A stretch of 64,000 nucleotides of DNA from Aphrophora alni (lineage: Eukaryota > Arthropoda > Insecta > Hemiptera > Aphrophoridae). Below the pieces are notes generated by a model. The model saw only the letters and a program-made list of their open reading frames with translations, ran no database searches and was not told where the DNA came from. Positions 22,391 to 31,595 of the stretch are shown piece by piece; within the stretch, counting starts at the first letter, position 1, and the number at the start of each line of letters is the position of its first letter. Position numbers and translations under genes: made by a program. The stretch spans positions 117,185,362 through 117,249,361 of the forward strand of contig OY740765.1 of NCBI GenBank assembly GCA_963513935.1, read 5' to 3'.

Positions 22391-22738
22391 AGTGCTAATG
22401 TTGTAATTTAGTAGCGAAATTTATGCAATTCGTATCCTACATACCTTCTGTTGGAACAATTAGATCATCCTTTATAACGCCATATACTTTTTATGTTTCA
22501 CAATACATTATTTTAGTTAAAAATAGGCAATATTCAATATTGCATGACATTCCAAAGTACGCAATCGTGCTATGCATCTAGGTTTCATAGATTACGCACA
22601 GTGAAATGACTCGTAGGGAGTATGCGCATGACATTACATTTCACAGGTTAATATTACTACACTGTATGAAGAATCATGAGAACAAGGTCTCGTTCAGTGA
22701 ATATATATATATTGACCTTCTGTCAATATATATTATTT

Positions 22739-23179
22739 ATGTATATCGGTAATTGTTTACTGTGAATGCAACCAGTCTTTAATCACGTTCTACATACCTT
22801 TATATTAATTATAAAAAACAAGTTTTCAACACGGAGTTAACTTTTTCACCGAAAAATCACAATATCAAAACTACAGAATTCAATGCATTTATAGATCACC
22901 CCAAGTTAAGCAACATTGAACACAGTTAGTACTTGGAAAGGGGAATGCTTGGGAACCCACGCACAATTTCTTTTTTTTAGCCACCTTACTTGACCTTGTA
23001 AGGTAAAAATTCGCATATAAACAAGTAGTTCACTTAATGGACCTTAACCTAGAAGAGTAGTTTTTTTTTTTGCCATGAAAAAGTTAGCTCCTTGTTGAAA
23101 ACTTATTTTAGTAAGAAATAAGATAAAAAATCGCTAAAAAGACCAGTTGCAGTCACAGTAAACAATTACCGATATACAT
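22739..23179. mobile_element. Palindromic element with captured 5S rRNA segment, copy 1
   Basis: The left arm starts ATGTATATCGGTAATTGTTT then ACTGTGAATGCAACCAGTC and continues to AAGTTTTCAACACGGAGTTA. The right arm is the inverse: TAGCTCCTTGTTGAAAACTT ... GACCAGTTGCAGTCACAGTA then AACAATTACCGATATACAT. The arms are over 100 bp and imperfect. The middle holds a 5S rRNA-like stretch (22894-22962) and the string CCACCTTACTTGACCTTGTA. The flanking 9-mers are inverted, not direct, so the target duplication is obscured or the true ends lie further out. No protein is encoded. Confidence 0.8.
22894..22962 (+). pseudogene. 5S rRNA-derived segment
   Basis: GATCACCCCAAGTTAAGCAA, CATTGAACACAGTTAGTACT and TGGAAAGGGGAATGCTTGGG match the centre of metazoan 5S rRNA (about nucleotides 40-105). 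This covers the A box, intermediate element and C box of the internal promoter. It lacks both ends of the 5S gene, so it is not a functional 5S gene. It sits inside a palindromic mobile element. Confidence 0.8.
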
Positions 23180-23197
23180 ATATATATATAAAAATTG

Positions 23198-23602
23198 GGT
23201 ACTTACGTATTAGCCGGAGGCCACCCTTATACAGTGCGCTGCGGCGGTTTTGGGTGTTTTGGTTGTCATAAATATTTATATATTAGGTTTGGCCAGGTCT
23301 ATATATATATATATAGCTACCTGGCCAAACCTGTCGAGGTAAAAAAGTAAGCAAATTATTAACTTCAATAAACGTCAATGACTAAGCTAGATCGCTATTA
23401 ACCTGGCTAAACCTTTCATATGTTTATTGAAGTTAATAATTTGCTTACTTCTTTTACCCCGACAGGTTTGGCCAAGTAGCTATATATATATTAATACCTG
23501 GCCAAACCTTAGGCCTATATATAAATATTTATAACAACTAAAACGTCCAAAACCGCCGCAGCACACTGTATAAGGGTGGCCTCTGGTTAATACGTAAGTA
23601 CC
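23198..23602. mobile_element. Palindromic element, GGTACTTACG ends, 185-bp arms (405 bp)
   Basis: The left arm is GGTACTTACGTATTAGCCGG, AGGCCACCCTTATACAGTG, GCTGCGGCGGTTTTGGG, TTTGGCCAGGTC, CCTGGCCAAACCTGTCG and AAGCAAATTATTAACTTCAA. The right arm repeats this inversely to TAATACGTAAGTACC. The loop around 23380-23410 includes CTAGATCGCTATTAACCTGG, a string also found at 62428 inside another palindromic element. The flanks AAAAATTG and TATAATTG agree at 6 of 8 bases, a possible decayed 8-bp duplication. It has the same terminal sequence as the element at 19267-19468. Confidence 0.8.
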
Positions 23603-23628
23603 TATAATTGTTTACAAAGAAAGTTAAG

Positions 23629-23629
<1 letters not shown>

Positions 23630-23666
<37 letters not shown>
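23630..23666. repeat. (TA)n microsatellite
   Basis: This is a pure TA tract just downstream of a palindromic element. Confidence 0.9.
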
Positions 23667-23667
<1 letters not shown>

Positions 23668-23668
<1 letters not shown>

Positions 23669-24060
23669 ATGAGACATTCAATAAATTCGCAAATTGTCAT
23701 ACGTAGTAATGTAGGCAACAAACAGCTCAGGATATCGTCCTTTTCGTTAGCTTGTTTTCGACAGAAATAATGTATTTCGGTAATCAAAAGTATACAGTGT
23801 AATAAATGATGATCTAATTGTTGCAAAAAGAGGTAGGTAGAACACGAACTGCATAAATGTGACTAATAAATCGCAACAACAGGAACACTACATATTTACA
23901 GCTAGTAAAATCGACTTTAATTGGTAAATATCCAGGAGACGCGTCTCATCGATTTTAAGTGCAAAATCTCGGCTTTTCACATTCAAATTTTTATCCTTTC
24001 GATCATTCTGAACAAAACTAATCACTCTTTATGTTTCCCAATTTATTATTTCTGTCCGAA
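23668..24060. repeat. Interspersed repeats R2 and R1, copy 2
   Basis: GAGACATTCAATAAATTCG and TTGTCATACGTAGTAATGTA are R2-like. GGTAAATATCCAGGAGACG with AAGTGCAAAATCTCGG and TGAACAAAACTAATCACTC is R1-like. The same order R2-R1 appears near the right edge of the window (63020-63260), so both may be parts of one longer element. Confidence 0.5.
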
Positions 24061-24320
24061 AACAGCGATTGAAAATGACTGTTTTATGGCATTTTGAGGT
24101 TATTTCGTCCTATATTTCATCATTTAAGTAAAATCTATAGTTGTTTTTTATTCCGCACGGAAAATAGTTTGTTTTAAGAACTGTCACTATGAAGAATTTT
24201 CAAACTACATATCATTTAGTAACAATCATGTCGTGTAACAAGGTCAGGGAAGGTAACTCTAATATATTGTTACCTAACCGGACCTAGTTAAAGAACTACA
24301 GGTTAAACGAAGGTCATTAT

Positions 24321-24381
24321 ATTTAACGATTTCACAAAATAGAAGCAAATATTCAACACGTATGCTACAATGCATATTTAC
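24321..24381 (+). repeat. 61-bp direct repeat, copy 1
   Basis: ATTTAACGATTTCACAAAAT AGAAGCAAATATT and ACACGTATGCTACAATGCAT are repeated at 25045-25105 with about two differences. Confidence 0.85.
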
Positions 24382-24479
24382 CAAAAGTAATTAATTATGA
24401 ATTTATATAATATATTCATAGGACTATTATTACTTTTACATAATTTAACATAAAATTAATGAAAGTAATAATATTTAAA

Positions 24480-24660
24480 GGGTATATGCAGGAGACGTGT
24501 TAGGTGCCAAATCTCCACATTTCATGTACAAAATTGTATTTTTCGATACTCTCGATCATCTGAACAAAACTAGTGGTTTTTTATCTCTCACAATTCATTA
24601 TTTATTTTAGAAATTGTACAATTTGTTATATATTCTATCATGTAGCCATATTGAATTCAC
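24480..24660. repeat. Interspersed repeat R1, copy 3
   Basis: GGTATATGCAGGAGACGTG, TGCCAAATCTCC and CTGAACAAAACTAGTGG are shared with copy 2. Confidence 0.5.
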
Positions 24661-25044
24661 TCGTGGGGAACATGTGCACTTAATTCACTAATATAGGTTG
24701 ATAATACTATTCTTCTATGATCTAAGATTTATGATGACTAGTAAGGTAAATAATAAATGTCCTACGCCTACAATCATTTAAACCTATTTATATCTTGCTT
24801 TAACCAAACGTACTGAATATTATTGCACATTCACTCAACGTAATATCTAGGAGGCATGTCACACGAAACTTCATTCTCAATATATTGGGCAATGTAAATA
24901 CAGATGCAAACCTACATTAACGACAGCAGAGTACAATCCATACTTGCTATTTTCTTATATAAATAATCTATTTGGTGGATTGAAAATGGTGTTGGCACAA
25001 ATGCCATAATCACTAAGATGTGAATTGCATATAATAAGGTACAT

Positions 25045-25105
25045 ATTTAACGATTTCACAAAATAGAAGCAAATATTAAACACGTATGCTACAATGCATA
25101 ATTAC
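25045..25105 (+). repeat. 61-bp direct repeat, copy 2
   Basis: This matches 24321-24381 in the same orientation. It lies about 100 bp inside intron 1 from RMC1 exon 1. Confidence 0.85.
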
Positions 25106-25206
25106 TTTATTTTGTCATATGGATTATATATTTATTTCCGATTGCACTATCATAATTATACATATTACACAATACGTAACCTCTTTGTTTAAAACCATAG
25201 GCTTAC

Positions 25207-25341
25207 CTGATTATTACAGTCATCGAAAAATACATTATTAAGCCTAGCTTTGCTTACAGCTTCAAATTTCAAAGGCTTTGAAGACAACTCCAAATAGTGT
25301 GATCCTTCCACGCTATTTAAATTTTGTGTGTAATTTTGCAT
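25207..25341 (-). CDS. RMC1: RMC1, coding exon 1 with start codon
   Basis: The ATG at 25341-25339 opens 45 codons ending NNQ before a GTAAGC donor. The product has HYLELSSKPLKFEAVSKARL then NNVFFDDCNNQ. Human RMC1 starts with a DYYLELCERPVQFE stretch, then NCVFFDEANKQ, so length and order agree. An in-frame TGA lies nine bases upstream of the ATG (25348-25350), so this is the first possible start. Phase 0 at the donor matches the phase 0 acceptor of exon 2. The gene product is the RMC1/Bulli subunit that stabilises the MON1-CCZ1 Rab7 exchange factor. A large satellite begins about 1.1 kb upstream. Confidence 0.9.
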
Positions 25342-25979
25342 TTCGTTTCAAAACATAACCCTACAAACAAAACTGAATATAGACCCTACATGTTAACCAA
25401 TCACCGAAGTACAAAACACATTCACAACACACAGAACTTCCATTTTTCCAGATTTTTTTCTCCTCTCTTTTTGCTTTCCACACTTTAATTTCACTGTGTA
25501 CTTTAAGCACTGTATTATTTACCAAAATATATAAAATCGTTTTGTATTTGTTCCTGAACACTTTTATAATGCTATCTATGGGTTCTGTAACACATATGTT
25601 CCTAGTTTTAATAAAGTGACCTCGATGTAAGTGAGGGTTCTGTTAATCAAGAAAGTAGGATAAACTGTTGCTCAATCAAAATATATAATATATAAGGAAT
25701 GAAAGGATAACAAAGTTGATCTGATGGGGCATGTCTTAATGTCTTCTCACTTGAAGCCCATCAAAACTTTAGAGTTGTACATAAACCAAAAAGGGTGGGC
25801 CATAGATTGAGAAACCCAGGATTGGGAGATCATATAATATATGTATTTTACACATGTAGCAATTGTCGAAAGTTAATGAGATGTGTTTTTTAGTTCAACT
25901 TTAAGTTTAGATTATTCTATTTATATTTGCTAGAAGTATATTTATTTCAAGTAGGATAAACTCATTGTTAACTTTAAGT
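25342..25979 (-). promoter_or_regulatory. RMC1 5' UTR and presumptive promoter region
   Basis: This is the only non-repeat sequence between the RMC1 start codon and the transposon/satellite block, so the promoter is expected here. It is less AT-rich than the satellite. No unambiguous TATA box or initiator can be assigned by eye. An open frame at 25361-25561 on the same strand has no recognisable domain. Confidence 0.5.
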
Positions 25980-26431
25980 TTAAAAGGGGTGCAAAATTTT
26001 CTGATCTAGCTTTGTTATATAAAACATTTCTGAAAAACCATTATATTGGACAAAACAGGATGAGATGATCAAGTGTCTCAATATATACATGGTAACATGG
26101 TACCGGTACATTGCAAACACATGTGGGTGAAAAAAATATGCATTGATCTTGTGTAAAGTGGTATATCGATGGCCAGCCCAAAACGGAAGAGTCATACCCA
26201 CAGAAAATGGGTTTCCAAAACCAGGATTTGTTGATAATAACAAGTTCATTTGATTTTTACCATTTTGCTTTAGGGAATATCTGAAATTTTAAAAATTTTC
26301 GTTAAATTTACGTTTTATGGCAGATATGAAATTACTGGAGGACAGGATTAGATCAAAGCTTATATTTCCGTCACCAGCAGCTTTTTATGCCATGATGTCT
26401 ACTTTTTCGTTATTTGTTATCCCTACGTGGC
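25980..26431 (-). pseudogene. Non-LTR retrotransposon RNase H remnant, cut by the satellite
   Basis: On the minus strand, directly at the satellite edge, is SHVGITNNEKVDIMA followed by a stop and KAAGD. This is the RNase H block GHVGI.GNE.VD..A with its His and Asp. Further on, GMTLPFWAGHRYTT and LRHLIISCFVQY-like residues correspond to the R.GH...TH and HIL..C..Y tail of Jockey/I-type elements. Stops and frameshifts are present. The part before the Ser of PSHVGI is missing because the satellite begins there. Confidence 0.75.
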
Positions 26432-26489
26432 TTGCAAACCACTATTAAAGGAAATATTTTGTTACACTTTAGTGAGAGTATTGATTTAA

Positions 26490-28490
26490 TAAATGTATAT
26501 CTCATAACACAAATAATTAAATATTATTTTTTAATTGAATTCTTTATATAAATAAATAAAAAATGAAAAAAAAATTATAAAGACTATGAAAAGTGCGAAA
26601 TATTTATTGTTTATGATTAATTCAAACCTAAAAACTGAAGATACGTTCTACAACGGCATCTAGCGTCCAATCTGTTAAACGTTTGCAAAGCACTATTAAA
26701 GGAAATATTTTGGTTCACTTTAGTGAGAGTATTGATTTAATAAATGTTTATCTCATAACACAAATAATTAAGTATTATTTTTATAAATTGAACTATTATA
26801 TAAATAAATTAAAAATGCAAAAAGATTATAAGGACTATGAAAAGTGGGAAATATTTATTGTTTATGATTAATTCAAACTTAAAACTGACGATACGTTCTA
26901 CAACGGCATCTAGCGTCAAATCTGTTAAACGTTTGCAAAGCACTATTAAAAGAAATATTTTGTTACGCTTTAGTGAGAGTATTTATTTTTTTAATGTTTT
27001 TCTCATAACACAAATAATTAAATATTATTTTTTAATTGAATTCTTTATATAAATAAATTTACAATAATAAAAGATTATAAGGACTATGAAACGTGCGAAA
27101 TATTTATTGTTTATCATTAATTCAAACTTAAAAACTGACGATACGTTCTACAACGGCATCTAGCGTCAAATTTGTTAAACGTTTGCAAGGCACTCTTAAA
27201 GGAAATATTTTGTTACACTTTAGTGAGAGTGTTGATTTAATAAATGTTTATCTCATAACACAAATAACTAAATATTATTTTTTAAATTGAATTCATTATA
27301 TAAATAAAATAAAAATCAAAAAACGATTAAAAGGAGTATGAAAAGTGCGAAATATTTATTGTTTATGAATAATTCAAACTTAAAAACTGACGATACGTTC
27401 TACAACGGCATCTAGCGTCAAATCTGTTAAACGTTTGCAAAGCACTATTAAAGGAAATATTTTGGTTCACTTTAGTGAGAGTATTGATTTAATAAATGTT
27501 TATCTCATAACACAAATAATTAAATATTATTTTTTAATTGAATTCTTTATATAAATAAATAAAAAATGAAAAAAAAATTATAAAGACTATGAAAAGTGCG
27601 AAATATTTATTGTTTATGATTAATTCAAACCTAAAAACTGAAGATACGTTCTACAACGGCATCTAGCGTCCAATCTGTTAAACGTTTGCAAAGCACTATT
27701 AAAGGAAATATTTTGGTTCACTTTAGTGAGAGTATTGATTTAATAAATGTTTATCTCATAACACAAATAATTAAGTATTATTTTTATAAATTGAACTATT
27801 ATATAAATAAATTAAAAATGCAAAAAGATTATAAGGACTATGAAAAGTGGGAAATATTTATTGTTTTGATTAATTCAAACTTAAAACTGACGATACGTTC
27901 TACAACGGCATCTAGCGTCAAATCTGTTAAACGTTTGCAAAGCACTATTAAAAGAAATATTTTGTTACGCTTTAGTGAGAGTATTTATTTTTTTAATGTT
28001 TTTCTCATAACACAAATAATTAAATATTATTTTTTAATTGAATTCTTTATATAAATAAATTTACAATAATAAAAGATTATAAGGACTATGAAACGTGCGA
28101 AATATTTATTGTTTATCATTAATTCAAACTTAAAAACTGACGATACGTTCTACAACGGCATCTAGCGTCAAATTTGTTAAACGTTTGCAAGGCACTCTTA
28201 AAGGAAATATTTTGTTACACTTTAGTGAGAGTATTGATTTAATAAATGTTTATCTCATAACACAAATAACTAAATATTATTTTTTAAATTGAATTCATTA
28301 TATAAATAAAATAAAAATGAAAAAACGATTAAAAGGAGTATGAAAAGTGTGAAATATTTATTGTTTATGAATAATTCAAACTTAAAAATTGACGATACGT
28401 TCTACAACGGCATCTAGCGTCAAATCTGTTAAACGTTTGCAAAGCACTATTAAAGGAAATATTTTGGTTCACTTTAGTGAGAGTATTGAT
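26490..28490 (+). repeat. Satellite sub-block: tetramer higher-order unit, two copies
   Basis: Four successive monomers (26490-27480) recur at 27500-28480, shifted by 1,003 bp, with nearly all private variants shared. Examples are GGTTCACTTTAG, the TATAAATTGAACTATTATAT variant, and the TTTATTTTTTTAATG variant. Confidence 0.85.
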
Positions 28491-31400
28491 TTAATAAATG
28501 TTTATCTCATAACACAAATAAATAAATATTATTTTTTAAATTAAATTTATTATATAAATAAATTTAAAATTAAAAAAAATTATAAAGACTATGAAAAGTG
28601 TGTAATATTTATTGTTTATGATTAATTCAAACTTAAAACTGACGATACGTTCTACAACGGCATCTAGCGTCAAATCTGTTAATCGTTTGCAAAGCACTAT
28701 TAAAAGGAATATTTCGTTACACTTTAGTGAGAGTATTGATTTAATAAATGTTTATCTCATAACACAAATAATTAAATATTATTTTTTAAATTGATTTCAT
28801 TATATAAATAAATTAAAAATGAAAAAAATATTATAAGGACTATGAAAAGTGCGAAATATTTATTGTTTATGATTAATTCAAACTTAAAAACTGACGATAG
28901 GTTCTACAACGGCATCTAGCGTCAAATCTGTTAAACGTTTGTAAAGCACTATTAAAGGAAATATTTTGTTACGCTTTAGTGAGAGTATTGATTTAATAAA
29001 TGTTTTTCTCATAACACAAATAATTAAATATTATTTTTTACCTGAATTCTTTATATAAATAAATTTAAAATGAAAAAAAGATTATAAGGACTATGAAAAG
29101 TGCGAAATATTTATTGTTTAAGATTAGTTCAAACTTAAAACTGACGATACGTTCTACAACGGCATCTAGCGTCCAATCTGTTAAACGTTTGCAAAGCACT
29201 ATTAAAGGAAATAATTTGTTACGCTTTAGTGAGAGTATTAATTTAATAAATGTTTTTCTCATAACACAAATAATTAAATAATATTTTCTACCTGAATTCT
29301 CTATATAAATAAATTTACAATAATAAAAGAGTATAGGGACTATGAAAAGTTCGAAATATTTAATGTTTAAGATTAATTCAAAATGAAAAACTGACGATAG
29401 GTTCTACAACGGCATCTAGCGTCAAATTTGTTAAACGTCAGCAAAGCACTATTAAAGGAAATATTTTGTTACATTTTAGTGAGAGTATTGATTTAATAAA
29501 TAATTTTCTCATAAAACAAATAATTAAATATTATTTTTTACCTGAATTCTTCATATAAATAAATTTAAAATGAAAAAAAGATTATAAGGACTATGAAAAT
29601 TGCGACATATTTATTGTTTATGATTAATTCAAACCTAAAAACTGACGATTCGTTCTACAACGGCATCTAGCGTCAAATCTGTTACACGTTTGCAAAGCAC
29701 TATTAAAGAGAAATATTTTGTTACACTTTAGTGAGAGTATTGATTTAATAAATGTTTATCTCATAACACAAATAATTAAATATTATTTTTTAATTGAATT
29801 CATTATTTAAATAAATTAAAAGTGAAAAAAAGATTATAAGGACTATAAAAAGTGCGAAATATTTATTGTTTATGATTAATTCAAACTTAAAACTGACGAT
29901 ACGTTCTACAACGGCATCTAGCGTCCAATCTGTTAAACGTTTGCAAAGCACTATTAAAGGATATATTTTGTTACACTTTAGTGAGATTATTGATTAATTA
30001 TTTATTTTTCTCATAACACAAATAATTAAATATTATTTTTTACTTGAATTCTTTATATAAATAAATTTACAATAATAAAAGGTTATAAGGACTATGAAAA
30101 GTGCGACATATTTATTGTTTATGATTAATTCCAACTAAAAAATTGACGATTCGTTCTACAACGGCATCTAGCGTCACATCTGTTAAACGTTTGCAAAGAA
30201 CTATTAAAGGAAATATTTTGTTACACCTTAGTGAGAGTATTGATTTAATAAATGTTTATTTCATATAACAAATAATTAAATATTATTTTTTAAATTAAAT
30301 TTATTATATAAATAAATTTAAAATTTAAAAAATTATAAAGACTATGAAAAGTGTGTAATATTTATTGTTTATGATTAATTCAAACTTAAAACTGACGATA
30401 CGTTCTACAACGGCATCTAGCTTCAAATCTGTTAAACGTTTGCAAAGCACTATTAAAACAAATATTTTACTACTCTTTAGTGAGAGTATTGATTTAATAA
30501 ATGTATATCTCATAACACAAATAATTAAATATTATTTTTAATTGAATTCTTTATATAAATAAATAAAAAATGAAAAAAAGAGTATAGGGTCTGTGAAAAG
30601 TGCGAAATATTTATTGTTTAAGATTAATTCAAACTTAAAAACTGACGATACGACGTACAACGGCATCTAGCGTCAAATCTGTTAAACGTCTGCAAAGCAC
30701 TATTAAAGGAAATATTTTGTTACACTTTAGTGAGAGTATTGATTTAATAAATGTATATCTCATAACACAAATAATTAAATATTATTTTTTACCTGAATTC
30801 TTTATATAAATAAATTAAAAATGAAAAAAAGATTATAAGGACTATGAGAAGTGCGAAATATTTATTGTTTAAGATTAATTCAAACTTAAAACTGACGATA
30901 CGTTCTACAACGGCATCTAACGTCAAATCTGTTAAACGTTTGCAAAGCACTATTAAAGGAAATATTTCGTTACACTTTAGTGAGAGTATTGATTTAATAA
31001 ATGTTTATCTCATAACACAAATAATTAAATATTATTTTTTAAATTGATTTCATTATATAAATAAATTAAAAATGAAAAAAAGATTATAAGGACTATGAAA
31101 AGTGCGAAATATTTATTGTTTATGATTAATTCAAACTTAAAAACTGACGATATGACGTACAACGGCATCTAGCGTCAAATCTGTTAAACGTCTGGAAAGC
31201 ACTATTAAAGGAAATATTTTGTTACACTTTAGTGAGAGTATTGATTTATTAAATGTTTTTCTCATAACACTAATAATTAAACATTATTTTTTAATTGAAT
31301 TCTTTATATAAATAAATTTACAATAATAAAAGATTATAGGGACTATGAAAAGTGCGTAATATTTATTGTTTAAGATTAATTCAAAATGAAATACTGACGA

Positions 31401-31595
31401 TAGGTTCTACAACGGCATCTAGCGTCAAATCTGTTAAACGTTTGTAAAGCACTATTAAAGGAAATATTTTGTTACGCTTTAGTGAGAGTATTGATTTAAT
31501 AAATGTTTTTCTCATAACACAAATAATTAAATATTATTTTTTACCTGAATTCTTTATATAAATAAATTAAAAATGAAAAAAATATTATAAGGACT

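Larger units (their letters stand above)
11428..25206 (-). other. RMC1 intron 1 (13.8 kb), transposon-rich
   Basis: The intron runs from donor GTAAGC after exon 1 to acceptor TTTTAG before exon 2. It contains two non-LTR retrotransposon remnants (13940-14640, 16542-17230), microsatellites, an inverted pair of an unknown repeat (17551-17903, 21198-21545), and palindromic elements at 19267-19468, 22739-23179 and 23198-23602. Several diverged repeat copies also occur in windows to the right of the satellite. Between 11428 and 13930 I see only AT-rich sequence. Confidence 0.8.

Noticed and set aside
22894..22962. Functional 5S rRNA gene
   Set aside because: Only the central part of 5S is present, with substitutions, and it lies inside a palindromic mobile element.
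25361..25561. 66-codon open frame upstream of RMC1 exon 1
   Set aside because: There is no recognisable domain and it lies in the presumptive 5' UTR/promoter. An in-frame stop separates RMC1's own frame.
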